Part shown: positions 51,977 through 60,301 of the stretch, piece after piece | Position numbering within the stretch: the stretch's first letter is position 1 | Layout of the letters: the number at the start of each line of letters is the position of its first letter | From: Xanthomonas sp. Leaf148 | GTDB taxonomy: Bacteria > Pseudomonadota > Gammaproteobacteria > Xanthomonadales > Xanthomonadaceae | Assembly: GCF_001423585.1 (NCBI RefSeq) | Contig: NZ_LMOP01000001.1 | Span: forward strand, 931,116 to 991,416 | Length of the DNA stretch: 60,301 nucleotides | Direction: 5' to 3' | Position numbers and translations under genes: made by a program | The notes under the pieces: model-generated | What the model saw: the letters and a program-made list of their open reading frames with translations, nothing else | What the model was told of the DNA's origin: nothing | Databases searched by the model: none

Positions 51977-52504
51977 TTAAGCCTTCTTGGCTTCCTTGCG
52001 AATGATGACTTCACCGGCGTACTTCACACCCTTGCCCTTGTAGGGCTCCGGCGGACGGAAACCGCGAATCTTGGCGGCGACTTCGCCGACGCGCTGCTTG
52101 TCGGCGCCCTGGACCAGAATTTCGGTCTGGGTCGGGGTCGACAACGTGATGCCTTCCGGCGCCACGAACACCAACGGGTGCGAGAAACCGAGCGCCAGGC
52201 TCAGATCCTTGCCCTGCATGGCAGCACGGTAACCGACGCCGACCAGCTCGAGCTTGCGCTCGAAACCTTCGGACACACCCTTGACCATATTGGCAAGGAT
52301 GGCGCGCACGGTGCCGGTGATGGCGAGCTGCGACGGATCGTTGGCCGACAGCGTTGCAACATCGCCGTCGATGGCGATTTCCACGCCCACCGGCTTCGGC
52401 AGGGTCAACGTGCCCTTCGGGCCCTTGACGCTAACCAGCTCAGGCTGGACGTTGAGCTCAACACCCTTCGGAAGGGACACAGGCTTCTTGGCTACACGGG
52501 ACAT
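51977..52504 (-). CDS. rplF: 50S ribosomal protein L6
   Basis: 175 residues with two L6 repeats: [19 protein letters not shown] and, in the second, [17 protein letters not shown], then the C-terminal motif [15 protein letters not shown]. It lies near the factor-binding site of 50S. 15 bp after rpsH. Confidence 0.97.
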   Translation of the reverse strand: MSRVAKKPVSLPKGVELNVQPELVSVKGPKGTLTLPKPVGVEIAIDGDVATLSANDPSQLAITGTVRAILANMVKGVSEGFERKLELVGVGYRAAMQGKDLSLALGFSHPLVFVAPEGITLSTPTQTEILVQGADKQRVGEVAAKIRGFRPPEPYKGKGVKYAGEVIIRKEAKKA

Positions 52505-52519
52505 GTTCGATTCCTTCCC

Positions 52520-52918
52520 TTAGGCCACGAAGCACAGGACTTCACCACCAACGCCGGCTTCGCGAGCCTGCGCATCGGTCATGATGCCCTTCGACGTGGA
52601 GATGATGGCGATACCCAGGCCACCGAGGACCTTGGGCAGCTCGGTCTTGCCGCGGTACTGACGCAGACCCGAGCGCGAGAAACGCTTCAGGGACTCGATG
52701 ACCGGACGGCCTTCGAAATACTTCAGCACGATTTCCAGCTCCGATTTATTGTTCTCGGTGGCCGTTACGCGCAGGTCGGTGATGTAACCCTCGTCCTTCA
52801 GGACTTGGGCGATCGCAACCTTGATCTTGGATGACGGCAATTTCACCGTCTGCTTACCAACCGCGGCCGCATTCTTGATGCGAACCAGCAGGTCGGCGAT
52901 GGGATCAGTCATGCTCAT
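52520..52918 (-). CDS. rpsH: 30S ribosomal protein S8
   Basis: 132 residues starting [18 protein letters not shown] with the C-terminal motif [18 protein letters not shown]. It binds the central domain of 16S rRNA and in E. coli represses the spc operon. ATG 52918 has AAGG seven bases upstream; ATG 52912 is the alternative. A 204-bp gap upstream separates it from rpsN. Confidence 0.96.
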   Translation of the reverse strand: MSMTDPIADLLVRIKNAAAVGKQTVKLPSSKIKVAIAQVLKDEGYITDLRVTATENNKSELEIVLKYFEGRPVIESLKRFSRSGLRQYRGKTELPKVLGGLGIAIISTSKGIMTDAQAREAGVGGEVLCFVA

Positions 52919-53040
52919 ATGAGTACCTTTGAGTGCACCGATATCCGCTTTCGCGAAAATCTTGTGTTTTCCTGGGGATGGGCCAGGACCCTTGACGCTA
53001 CGCCGAGCCCGTACGGGCAAGACAGAAGCGGAAGTATACG

Positions 53041-53068
53041 ACAAAAGAGCCCGACTTGCGTCGGACTC
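53041..53068 (-). terminator. Terminator-like hairpin between rpsN and rpsH
   Basis: On the minus strand GAGTCCGAC, loop GCAA, GTCGGGCTC (one G-U) is followed by TTTTG. A TATACT hexamer occurs just after (53033-53038) but lacks a good -35. Confidence 0.6.
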
Positions 53069-53122
53069 CCTTGTTGAACAGAACAATCCTGCTCAAACCG
53101 GCCGCGAACGGCCGGAATGCTG

Positions 53123-53428
53123 TTACCAGCTTGCCTTACGCAGACCCGGAACGTCGCCGTTCATCGTGGCCTTGCGGAGCATGTTGCGACCCAGACCGAA
53201 CTTGCGGTAGACACCGCGCGGACGACCGGACAGCTCGCAACGGTTGCGGTGGCGGCTCGGCGACGAATCGCGCGGCAGCTTCTGCAACTTGGTCGAAGCA
53301 TCGATCTTCTCTTCGTAGGACGCATCCTGACTGGAGAGGATCTTCTTCAGCGCATCACGCTTGCCGGCGAATTTCTTCGCCAACTTTGCACGCTTGATGT
53401 CGCGGTGGATCATGGAGGTCTTTGCCAT
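53123..53428 (-). CDS. rpsN: 30S ribosomal protein S14
   Basis: 101 residues, the long form of S14. It has only one cysteine and therefore no zinc site, matching the C-minus type. The conserved tail [19 protein letters not shown] is present. It belongs to the 30S head. 18 bp after rplE. Confidence 0.97.
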
Positions 53429-53446
53429 TTCGGATGTCCTCGACGG

Positions 53447-53989
53447 TCAGTTACGGAACGGGAACTTGAACGCTGCCAGCAGCGCCTTCGCTTCCGCATC
53501 CGTCTTGGCGGTGGTGGTGATGGCGATATCCATACCGCGAATCGCGTCGACGGCGTCGAAGTCGATTTCCGGGAAGATGATCTGTTCCTTCACACCCATG
53601 TTGAAGTTGCCACGACCGTCGAAGGAACGACCGGACACACCACGGAAGTCGCGCACGCGCGGCAACGAGATGTTGATCAGGCGATCCAGGAACTCGTACA
53701 TCTTGGCGCGACGCAAGGTGGTCTTGCAGCCGATCGGCCAACCGTCACGAATCTTGAACGATGCGACCGAAACGCGCGACTTGGTGACCACCGGCTTCTG
53801 ACCGGAGATCTTGGACATGTCGGCGACCGCATTTTCAAGAATCTTCTTGTTGGTAGCCGCCTCACCCACGCCCATGTTGAGCGTGACCTTGACCAGCTTC
53901 GGCACTTCCATCGGATTGGAGTAGCCGAATTCCTTCATCAGGGCCGGCACCACGTTTTCCTTGTAAAACTTTTCGAGACGAGTGTTCAT
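53447..53989 (-). CDS. rplE: 50S ribosomal protein L5
   Basis: 180 residues; [20 protein letters not shown] and [24 protein letters not shown] C-terminus ([15 protein letters not shown]) mark L5, which binds 5S rRNA and the P-site tRNA. 11 bp after rplX. Complete. Confidence 0.97.
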   Translation of the reverse strand: MNTRLEKFYKENVVPALMKEFGYSNPMEVPKLVKVTLNMGVGEAATNKKILENAVADMSKISGQKPVVTKSRVSVASFKIRDGWPIGCKTTLRRAKMYEFLDRLINISLPRVRDFRGVSGRSFDGRGNFNMGVKEQIIFPEIDFDAVDAIRGMDIAITTTAKTDAEAKALLAAFKFPFRN

Positions 53990-54000
53990 GATCTCATTCC

Positions 54001-54318
54001 TCAGGCGTCGAGCGCCTCACCGCTGGAGCGGAACACACGCAATTTGCGTCCATCCTCCAGCACCTTGAAGCCAACGCGCTCGCCCTTGCCCGTTGCCGGG
54101 TTGACGATATTGACGTTGGAGATATGGATCGACGCTTCACGCTCGACCACGCCGCCGGCGACACCCGCCTGCGGGTTCGGCTTGGTGTGGCGCTTGATGA
54201 TGTTGGCATTGGAGACGATCACGCGATCGCCGTCCACACGCACAACTTCACCCTGCTTACCCTTGTCCTTGCCGGTGTTGATGACGACCTGGTCGCCCTT
54301 CTTGATACGGTTAGCCAT
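54001..54318 (-). CDS. rplX: 50S ribosomal protein L24
   Basis: 105 residues starting [20 protein letters not shown] with the KOW motif typical of L24, an early 50S assembly protein near the exit tunnel. 15 bp after rplN. Normal length. Confidence 0.97.
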   Translation of the reverse strand: MANRIKKGDQVVINTGKDKGKQGEVVRVDGDRVIVSNANIIKRHTKPNPQAGVAGGVVEREASIHISNVNIVNPATGKGERVGFKVLEDGRKLRVFRSSGEALDA

Positions 54319-54333
54319 GTGTATGTCCTCCGC

Positions 54334-54702
54334 TCACAGCACTTCGGGAGCGAGCGAGACGATCTTCATGAACTTCTCGGAACGCAGCTCGCGCGTCACC
54401 GGCCCGAAGATGCGGGTCCCGATCGGCTCCTGCTTATTGTTCAACAGCACAGCGGCATTGCCATCGAAGCGGATCAGCGAACCGTCGGGACGGCGCACAC
54501 CCTTGCGGGTACGCACCACGACGGCGTCGTAGACTTCGCCTTTCTTGACCTTGCCACGCGGAATGGCGTCCTTGACGGTCACCTTGATGATGTCGCCAAT
54601 GTGTGCGTAGCGGCGCTTCGAGCCGCCCAGCACCTTGATGCACATCACTTCCTTGGCACCCGAATTGTCGGCCACATCGAGGTAGCTCTGCATCTGGATC
54701 AT
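54334..54702 (-). CDS. rplN: 50S ribosomal protein L14
   Basis: 122 residues beginning [20 protein letters not shown] and ending [11 protein letters not shown], fully typical of L14 at the subunit interface. 14 bp after rpsQ. Confidence 0.97.
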
Positions 54703-54716
54703 GATTCAGATCTCCC

Positions 54717-54986
54717 TTAGCCGGCCGAACGGGTGACGATTTCGACCACCCGCCAGTTCTTGGTCTTGGACATTGGAGCAATCTCGGTCACACGCACGAC
54801 GTCGCCTTCATTACAGGCATTGTCGGCATCGTGTGCGTGCAGCTTGGTCGAGCGCTTGATGTACTTACCGTACAGAGCATGCTTGACTTGGCGCTCCACC
54901 AACACGGTGACCGTCTTGTCCATCTTGTTGCTGACGACACGGCCTTCGACCGTGCGCAGCGCTTGCTTTTCGTTGTTGTCGCTCAT
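54717..54986 (-). CDS. rpsQ: 30S ribosomal protein S17
   Basis: 89 residues; [20 protein letters not shown] and the C-terminal KNWRVVEIV define S17, which binds the 5' domain of 16S rRNA. 11 bp after rpmC. Confidence 0.97.
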   Translation of the reverse strand: MSDNNEKQALRTVEGRVVSNKMDKTVTVLVERQVKHALYGKYIKRSTKLHAHDADNACNEGDVVRVTEIAPMSKTKNWRVVEIVTRSAG

Positions 54987-54997
54987 CGCGGCCGTCC

Positions 54998-55183
54998 TTA
55001 CTTGGTGCTGCCGAGCAGGTGCTTGACGCGAGCAATCTCGCGGCGCACCCGGCGGGTATCGTGGGTCTTCGGCAGCTGGCCGGTGACCTGCTGCATGCGG
55101 AGCGAGAACTGCTCCTTACGCAGATCGGTCAGGTGGGCCTTCAGTTCGTCAGCCGACTTCTCGCGGAGTTGTTTGATATCCAT
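54998..55183 (-). CDS. rpmC: 50S ribosomal protein L29
   Basis: 61 residues beginning [18 protein letters not shown], a two-helix protein at the exit tunnel rim and docking site for trigger factor. Its start overlaps the rplP stop by one base (TGATG-type junction), so translation is coupled. Confidence 0.96.
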   Translation of the reverse strand: MDIKQLREKSADELKAHLTDLRKEQFSLRMQQVTGQLPKTHDTRRVRREIARVKHLLGSTK

Positions 55184-55596
55184 CAGCGCACCGTCCGGGT
55201 CACGAAAGTGGTCGTCACCGAGAGCTTGGCAGCGGCAAGGCGGAACGCCTCACGTGCAGTCTCTTCGGGAATACCCTCGATTTCATAGATCATGCGGCCC
55301 GGCTGAATCTGCGCGACCCAGTACTCCACGTTGCCCTTACCGGAGCCCATGCGGACTTCGATCGGCTTCTTGGTGATCGGCTTGTCGGGGAACACACGGA
55401 TCCACATCTTGCCGCCCTTCTTGACGTGGCGACTGATCGTGCGGCGTGCTGCTTCAATCTGGCGTGCGGTCAGCTGACCGTGCGCCGTGGCCTTGAGACC
55501 GTATTCGCCGAAGCTGACGGCGTTTCCGCTCCATGCCAGGCCGTCATTGCGGCCCTTGTGCATCTTGCGATATTTGGTTCGCTTGGGTTGCAACAT
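55183..55596 (-). CDS. rplP: 50S ribosomal protein L16
   Basis: 137 residues starting [20 protein letters not shown], with [18 protein letters not shown] and the conserved [10 protein letters not shown] loop near the peptidyl-transferase centre. 5 bp after rpsC. Confidence 0.97.
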
Positions 55597-55601
55597 TGCC
55601 G

Positions 55602-56336
55602 TTACCTCGCTTCACGAGCCGGGCGCGACGGGCGGTCACCACGGTCGCCGCGATCGTTACGATCGTTGCGCGGGCTGTCGTCCTGCTTTTCCTGGCCAAC
55701 CTGAGAGAAGTCGAAGACTTCGCCCTTATAGATCCAGACCTTGATGCCGATGATGCCGTACGTCGTGGACGCCTCGGCAAAACCGTAATCAATGTCGGCA
55801 CGTAGCGTGTGCAGCGGCACGCGGCCTTCGCGGTACCACTCCGAACGGGCGATTTCTGCACCGTTGAGGCGGCCAGCCACGTTGACCTTGATGCCCAGGG
55901 CACCCAAGCGCATCGCGTTACCGACCGAGCGCTTCATTGCGCGGCGGAACATGATGCGACGCTCAAGCTGCTGCGCGATCGATTCAGCGACCAGCTGCGC
56001 ATCCAGCTCCGGCTTGCGCACTTCGGTGACGTTGATGTGCGCCGGAACGCCCATCAGCTCGCTCACTTCCTTACGCAGCTTTTCGATGTCCTCGCCACGC
56101 TTGCCGATCACCACGCCCGGACGGGCAGTGTGAATCGTCACGCGGGCGGTTTTGGCAGGGCGCTCGATCAAGATCTTGCTGACACCTGCCTGCGCGAGCT
56201 TCTTGCGCAGCATTTCACGCACTTTCAGGTCGGCTGCCAAATAGGCAGCGAAATCGCCCTTGTTTGCGTACCACTTGGAATTCCAGTCTTTGGAGATACC
56301 AAGACGGATTCCAGTCGGATGAACTTTATGACCCAT
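55602..56336 (-). CDS. rpsC: 30S ribosomal protein S3
   Basis: 244 residues: KH-type RNA-binding domain with [22 protein letters not shown] GxxG loop ([16 protein letters not shown]) and the S3 C-terminal domain ([14 protein letters not shown]). The last 25 residues are Asp/Arg-rich, an extension beyond the core. S3 forms the mRNA entry channel. 17 bp after rplV. Confidence 0.97.
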   Translation of the reverse strand: MGHKVHPTGIRLGISKDWNSKWYANKGDFAAYLAADLKVREMLRKKLAQAGVSKILIERPAKTARVTIHTARPGVVIGKRGEDIEKLRKEVSELMGVPAHINVTEVRKPELDAQLVAESIAQQLERRIMFRRAMKRSVGNAMRLGALGIKVNVAGRLNGAEIARSEWYREGRVPLHTLRADIDYGFAEASTTYGIIGIKVWIYKGEVFDFSQVGQEKQDDSPRNDRNDRGDRGDRPSRPAREAR

Positions 56337-56353
56337 GGTCTTTTCCTTTCCGC

Positions 56354-56689
56354 TTACTTGGCGGCGCCAACAATCACAGTGATGTGACTGGTGCGCTTGA
56401 GGATGCGGGTACCGCGGCCTTTAGCCCGCGCCATGAAACGCTTCAGGGACGGACCTTCATCAACCATGATGGTCTTGACCTTCAGCTCGTCGACATCCGC
56501 GCCCTGATTGTTCTCTGCATTGGCAATAGCCGACTCCACAACCTTTTTGATCAGGTGTGCAGCCTTTTTGTCCGAGAACTTCAGCAGATTGACCGCACGC
56601 TCGGCGGACAAACCACGCACCTGGTCAGCGACCAGGCGGGCCTTCTGCGGGGAGATGCGCGCGGTGCGCAGGATTGCTTTCGCTTCCAT
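56354..56689 (-). CDS. rplV: 50S ribosomal protein L22
   Basis: 111 residues starting [20 protein letters not shown]; the C-terminal hairpin ([19 protein letters not shown]) lines the exit tunnel, a site of macrolide resistance changes. An ATG two codons earlier (56695) sits too close to the AAGGAG site, so 56689 is preferred. Confidence 0.96.
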   Translation of the reverse strand: MEAKAILRTARISPQKARLVADQVRGLSAERAVNLLKFSDKKAAHLIKKVVESAIANAENNQGADVDELKVKTIMVDEGPSLKRFMARAKGRGTRILKRTSHITVIVGAAK

Positions 56690-56701
56690 CGTCATCTCTC
56701 C

Positions 56702-56971
56702 TTACCTGCTCGACTTCTTGTCGCCACCGTGACCCTTGAAGGTCCGGGTGACGGCAAATTCGCCGAGCTTGTGGCCGACCATATTCTCGTTGACGAGCAC
56801 CGGAATGTGGTTCTTACCGTTATGCACGGCGATGGTGATGCCTACCATTTCCGGCAGGATCATCGAACGGCGCGACCAGGTCTTGATCGGCTTCTTGCTA
56901 CCCGCAGCGGACTCCACCTTCTTTGCGAGGTGGTGATCGACGAACGGGCCCTTCTTAAGTGAACGTGCCAT
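56702..56971 (-). CDS. rpsS: 30S ribosomal protein S19
   Basis: 89 residues starting [19 protein letters not shown], ending [12 protein letters not shown], standard S19 in the 30S head. 6 bp after rplB. Confidence 0.97.
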   Translation of the reverse strand: MARSLKKGPFVDHHLAKKVESAAGSKKPIKTWSRRSMILPEMVGITIAVHNGKNHIPVLVNENMVGHKLGEFAVTRTFKGHGGDKKSSR

Positions 56972-56977
56972 GGTCGA

Positions 56978-57805
56978 TTAGCCCCTACGATCGCGGACGA
57001 TGAATTGCTGGGTGCGCTTGTTCTTGCGCGTCTTGTAACCCTTGGTCGGAACACCCCACGGGGTGACCGGATGCGGATTACCCTGACCAGCCTTCGCTTC
57101 ACCACCACCGTGCGGGTGATCGACCGGGTTCATGGCCGCACCGCGAACGGTCGGGCGAACACCGCGCCAACGCTTGGCGCCGGCCTTGCCCAACTTCTCG
57201 AGGTTGTGCTCGTCGTTGCCGACTTCACCGATGGTGGCACGGCATTCGACAGGCACCTTGCGCATTTCGCCCGAGCGCAGACGCAGCGTGGCATAGATGC
57301 CTTCGCGAGCGACCAACTGGACGGCTGCACCGGCAGCACGTGCGATCTGAGCGCCCTTACCCGGCTTCAGCTCGATACCGTGCACCGTCGTACCGACCGG
57401 GATGTTACGCAGCGGAAGCGTGTTACCGGTCTTGATCGGTGCATTAGCACCGGCAATAACCTGGTCGCCAGCCTTCAGGCCCTTGGGGGCGATGATGTAG
57501 CGACGCTCGCCGTCGACGTAGCACAGCAGGGCGATATGAGCGGTACGGTTCGGATCGTATTCGATCCGCTCCACACGCGCCGGAATACCTTCCTTGTTGC
57601 GCTTGAAGTCGATGATGCGGTAGTGCTGCTTGTGGCCACCACCGACGTGACGCACGGTGATGCGGCCATGGTGGTTACGACCACCGGACTTGCTCTGCGA
57701 ATCGAGCAGCGCCGCGTGCGGTGCGCCCTTGTGCAGATCGGGAGTAACCACGCGCACGGCGGAACGACGGCCGGGAGAGGTGGGTTTGAACTTCATCAAT
57801 GGCAT
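56978..57805 (-). CDS. rplB: 50S ribosomal protein L2
   Basis: 275 residues. The catalytic-centre motif [18 protein letters not shown] includes the conserved histidine; [19 protein letters not shown] is the RNA-binding core. L2 is needed for subunit association and peptidyl transfer. GAGG precedes the ATG at a good distance; 10 bp after rplW. Confidence 0.98.
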
Positions 57806-57815
57806 GGGATGGACC

Positions 57816-58115
57816 TCAGGCCTTGGCCGTTACGTCGATGGACTGACCATCAACCAGGCGGACGTACGCCTTGCGCCAATTGCCACGGCTGCCAGCACGG
57901 TTACGGAAGGACTTGCTCTTGCCCTTGACGTTGACCACGTTGACTGCCTTGACCTTGACGTCGAACAGCTGCTCAACCGCGGCCTTTACATCGGCCTTGG
58001 TGGCTTCGTTCGAAACTTCGAAGACATACTGGTTGGAGATTTCCTGCAGGCGCGCGGTCTTTTCAGAGACTCGCGGAGCACGCAGCACGCTGAAGATTTT
58101 TTCGTTGCTGCTCAT
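57816..58115 (-). CDS. rplW: 50S ribosomal protein L23
   Basis: 99 residues; start ATG at 58115 overlaps the rplD stop by four bases (ATGA), coupling the two. [20 protein letters not shown] is the L23 fold core. It sits at the tunnel exit and receives trigger factor and SRP. Confidence 0.96.
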
Positions 58116-58717
58116 GCCAGCCACTCCTCGATCTTCTTGACCGCATCGGCGGTGATCACGACCGTATCGGCCCCGACCAAAGCGACCGGATCCAGACCCT
58201 GCACATCACGCACCTGCACATACGGCAGATTGCGAGCAGACAGATACAGGTGCTCGGAAGCTTCTTCGGTGACGATCAGCGGGCGCTTGCCCACATCCAG
58301 TCCCTTCAACTTCTCGATCAGACCCTGGGTCTTGGTGGTTTCGACGTCGAACGCATCGACGATCATCAGGCGACCCTGGCGATTAAGCTCAGAGAAGATC
58401 GCGCAGATGGCCGCACGGTACATCTTGCGGTTGACTTTCTGCTCGAAGCTGCGCGGCTTGGCCGCGAAGGTCACGCCGCCGCCGACGAAGATCGGAGCCG
58501 TCAACGCGCCGTGACGCGCGCCGCCGCCCTTCTGCTTCTTCGACTTCTTGGTCGTGCCCGCAACTTCCGAACGCGTCTTCTGTGCCTTGGTACCAGCGCG
58601 ACCGGCATTGCGATAAGCGACGACGACCTGGTGAACCAGATCTTCGCTGAATTCGCGACCGAACACGGCATCGGAGACCGAGACCTTGTTATTGCTACCC
58701 GTGATAACGAGTTCCAT
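58112..58717 (-). CDS. rplD: 50S ribosomal protein L4
   Basis: 201 residues beginning [20 protein letters not shown], with the tunnel loop [15 protein letters not shown]. In E. coli L4 represses the S10 operon. ATG 58717 is preferred to 58723, which lies too near the AAGGAG site. Overlaps rplW by 4 bp. Confidence 0.96.
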
Positions 58718-58729
58718 CGTCATCTCTCC

Positions 58730-59380
58730 TTATGCCTTGCTCGCCGGACGGACGATCACGTCGCCACCAGCTGCGCCAGGCACGGCGCCGCGGATAGCAA
58801 TCAGACCACGCTCGACGTCGACCTTGACCACTTCCAGGTTCAGCGTGCTTTGCTGCACGGCGCCCATGTGGCCCGACATCTTCTTACCCGGGAAAACGCG
58901 ACCCGGGGTCTGGCGCTGACCCAACGAACCCGGCGCGCGATGCGACAGCGAGTTACCGTGAGTTGCATCGCCCATACGGAAGTTGTAGCGCTTGATGGTG
59001 CCCTGGAAACCCTTACCCTTGGTGACGCCCTGGACGTCGACCTTTTGGCCGACCTCGAAGATGTCCGCCTTGATTTCGCCGCCGACGGCGAAATCGCCGA
59101 GCTGCGCATCTTCAACGCGGAATTCCCACAAGCCGCGACCCGCTTCGACCTTCGCCTTGGCGAAGTGACCGGAGGCCGGCTTGTTGACCAGTGCGGCGCG
59201 ACGCGCGCCAACGGTAATCTGCACTGCGCTGTAGCCGTCGGTTTCAACGGTCTTGATCTGCGCGATGCGGTTCGGAGTTGCTTCGATCAGCGTAACCGGC
59301 ACGGAGCGGCCATCTTCAGTGAAGACGCGGCTCATGCCAGCCTTGCGGCCTACGAAGCCCAACGAATATTTCTTCGTCAT
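58730..59380 (-). CDS. rplC: 50S ribosomal protein L3
   Basis: 216 residues. The L3 signature [19 protein letters not shown] and [17 protein letters not shown] loop are present, reaching the peptidyl-transferase centre; the Gln for PrmB methylation is in [10 protein letters not shown]. 11 bp after rpsJ. Confidence 0.97.
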   Translation of the reverse strand: MTKKYSLGFVGRKAGMSRVFTEDGRSVPVTLIEATPNRIAQIKTVETDGYSAVQITVGARRAALVNKPASGHFAKAKVEAGRGLWEFRVEDAQLGDFAVGGEIKADIFEVGQKVDVQGVTKGKGFQGTIKRYNFRMGDATHGNSLSHRAPGSLGQRQTPGRVFPGKKMSGHMGAVQQSTLNLEVVKVDVERGLIAIRGAVPGAAGGDVIVRPASKA

Positions 59381-59391
59381 GGTCGTAGTCC

Positions 59392-59703
59392 TCAGGTCAA
59401 CTTGATCTGTACGTCGACGCCAGCCGCGAGTTCGAGCTTCATCAGCGCGTCCACGGTCTTGTCGTTCGGGTCGACGATATCGAGCACACGCTTGTGCGTG
59501 CGGGTTTCGTATTGGTCACGCGCATCCTTGTCGGCATGCGGGGATACGAGGATGGTGTAACGTTCGATCTTGGTCGGCAACGGGATCGGGCCACGCACTT
59601 GCGCGCCGGTCCGCTTAGCCGTTTCGACGATCTCGCTGGCCGAACGGTCGATCAAACGATGATCGAACGCCTTCAACCGAATCCGGATCTTTTGTTCCGA
59701 CAT
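59392..59703 (-). CDS. rpsJ: 30S ribosomal protein S10
   Basis: 103 residues starting [20 protein letters not shown], with the antitermination (NusE) face conserved: [19 protein letters not shown]. First gene of the S10 operon. GAAGGAAGC lies before the ATG. Long upstream leader of about 155 nt from the nearer promoter. Confidence 0.97.
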   Translation of the reverse strand: MSEQKIRIRLKAFDHRLIDRSASEIVETAKRTGAQVRGPIPLPTKIERYTILVSPHADKDARDQYETRTHKRVLDIVDPNDKTVDALMKLELAAGVDVQIKLT

Positions 59704-59862
59704 GACGGAAGCTTCCTTCGTTAAAAGAGCGACGGGCAAGGCCTCTGGGATACCTGCCCCGGTATTCCTGCATTGGTGAAATCGCCAGACATCCTGCCGA
59801 CGAGGGCTTTCCTCCGCCCAAAAACTGAGGCAGCCCGGTAAACCGGCCTGCCCAGACGGAAA

Positions 59863-59891
59863 AGTATAATGCGCAGCTAGAGCACGGTCAA
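59863..59891 (-). promoter_or_regulatory. rpsJ: Proximal S10 promoter
   Basis: TTGACC (59886-59891), 17-bp spacer, TATACT (59863-59868) on the minus strand, matching five of six at each hexamer. The leader to rpsJ is about 155 nt. Confidence 0.8.
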
Positions 59892-60013
59892 CAACGACTG
59901 AGTTGTTGAGTGCTCCATGCAACGCGACCTTCCCGGTCTGGCGAACACGAGCGGCTTCCTGCCGTTCTTTTCGCTGTGAACTCAGCGCCCTACCCAGGGA
60001 CACCGAGCCGCGC

Positions 60014-60042
60014 ATTATAGCGAGCGATGTTTAACTGCGCAA
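60014..60042 (-). promoter_or_regulatory. rpsJ: Distal S10 promoter
   Basis: TTGCGC (60037-60042), 17-bp spacer, perfect TATAAT (60014-60019) on the minus strand, just after the tuf terminator. Confidence 0.65.
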
Positions 60043-60068
60043 GCGTCCATTCAATTAATCCTGCTTCT

Positions 60069-60095
60069 CGCCCACCTCGCCCACCTCGCCCACCT
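60069..60095. repeat. Nine-base tandem repeat
   Basis: CGCCCACCT repeated three times exactly, between the tuf terminator and the distal S10 promoter. Confidence 0.85.
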
Positions 60096-60101
60096 GCAGC
60101 C

Positions 60102-60136
60102 AAAAAAAAGGGCCGGCTTACGCCGACCCTTTTTGA
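60102..60136 (-). terminator. Terminator of tuf
   Basis: On the minus strand AGGGTCGGC, short loop, GCCGGCCCT is followed by eight T. It lies 40 bp after the tuf stop. Confidence 0.85.
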
Positions 60137-60175
60137 TTGCGCCGGCGACCAGAGTCGCCGAACTGCAGGCATTGC

Positions 60176-60301
60176 TTACTTGACGATCTTGGCAACCACA
60201 CCAGCGCCGACGGTCCGGCCGCCTTCGCGAATTGCGAAGCGCAGACCTTCATCCATCGCGACCGGGTTGATCAGCGTCACGACCATCTTCACGTTGTCGC
60301 C
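60176..60301 (-). CDS. tuf: Elongation factor Tu, C-terminal part (truncated by the window)
   Basis: The last 41 codons encode domain III of EF-Tu: [19 protein letters not shown], then [19 protein letters not shown] and stop. The gene continues beyond the window edge. tuf before rpsJ is the usual str-S10 arrangement. Confidence 0.97.
   Translation of the reverse strand, partial: GDNVKMVVTLINPVAMDEGLRFAIREGGRTVGAGVVAKIVK

Larger units (their letters stand above)
59704..60175. other. S10 operon leader and promoters
   Basis: 472 bp between tuf and rpsJ with two promoters on the minus strand, the tuf terminator, and a short tandem repeat. The leader region 59704-59862 could host L4-dependent control as in E. 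coli, but no matching hairpin was established. Confidence 0.7.

Noticed and set aside
53033..53038. Possible internal promoter before rpsH
   Set aside because: TATACT is present but no -35 hexamer at 16-18 bp.
59704..60015. N-terminal extension of rpsJ
   Set aside because: It spans the promoters and leader; S10 begins at 59703 with the conserved [10 protein letters not shown].

Overview
The window is a high-GC gammaproteobacterial chromosome segment that I read as Xanthomonas or a very close relative. The grounds are the gene content (class II DAHP synthase, OmpA with a thrombospondin-type linker, two TonB-dependent receptors, a Tat-exported phospholipase C), the strong G/C third-position bias, and the intact ribosomal-protein supercluster ending at tuf. 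The species cannot be fixed from sequence reading alone. No IS element, prophage, CRISPR array, rRNA or tRNA gene was recognised.

Layout. 1-377: nested inverted repeats with no gene. 378-6634 (minus): folC, a two-SPOR-domain DedD-like protein, cvpA, purF, a lipoprotein and a DUF455 ferritin-like protein; the last three are chained by overlaps. 6635-8121: a compositionally different pocket with one small membrane protein and a decayed paralogue of it. 8122-13754: a histidine phosphatase, then a divergent pair of a Tat phospholipase C (with a convincing Pho box) and a TonB-dependent receptor. 13755-14372: palindromic and 8-bp tandem repeats. 14373-21789: tdh and kbl, the two enzymes of threonine catabolism, separated by an oppositely oriented porin-like gene and a complete sulfate ABC importer (sbp, cysU, cysW, cysA). 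21792-24814: an HNH endonuclease, a pseudouridine synthase, an exported protein and ompA. 25228-32672: quinone-oxidoreductase-like enzyme, fadH, MFS-like transporter, SleB-type hydrolase, a CBS-domain remnant and a glutathione S-transferase, with a gene-poor stretch at 30088-31067. 32873-44801: housekeeping genes (mdh, ppiB, typA/bipA, DUF2127, amidase, MscS channel, DAHP synthase, a second TonB receptor, dsbB).

45470-60301 is the S10-spc-alpha supercluster, all on the minus strand: tuf (partial), rpsJ, rplC, rplD, rplW, rplB, rpsS, rplV, rpsC, rplP, rpmC, rpsQ, rplN, rplX, rplE, rpsN, rpsH, rplF, rplR, rpsE, rpmD, rplO, secY, rpsM, rpsK, rpsD, rpoA, rplQ. Good sigma-70-type promoters precede rpsJ (two) and rpsM. 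Most junctions are 5-20 bp, but three longer ones carry terminator-like hairpins. rpmJ is absent from its usual place after secY.

Nothing here is an obviously new multi-gene system. The most rewarding leads are the live/decayed membrane-protein pair at 6854-8057, the Pho-box promoter of the phospholipase C, and the internal terminator-like hairpins in the ribosomal cluster.
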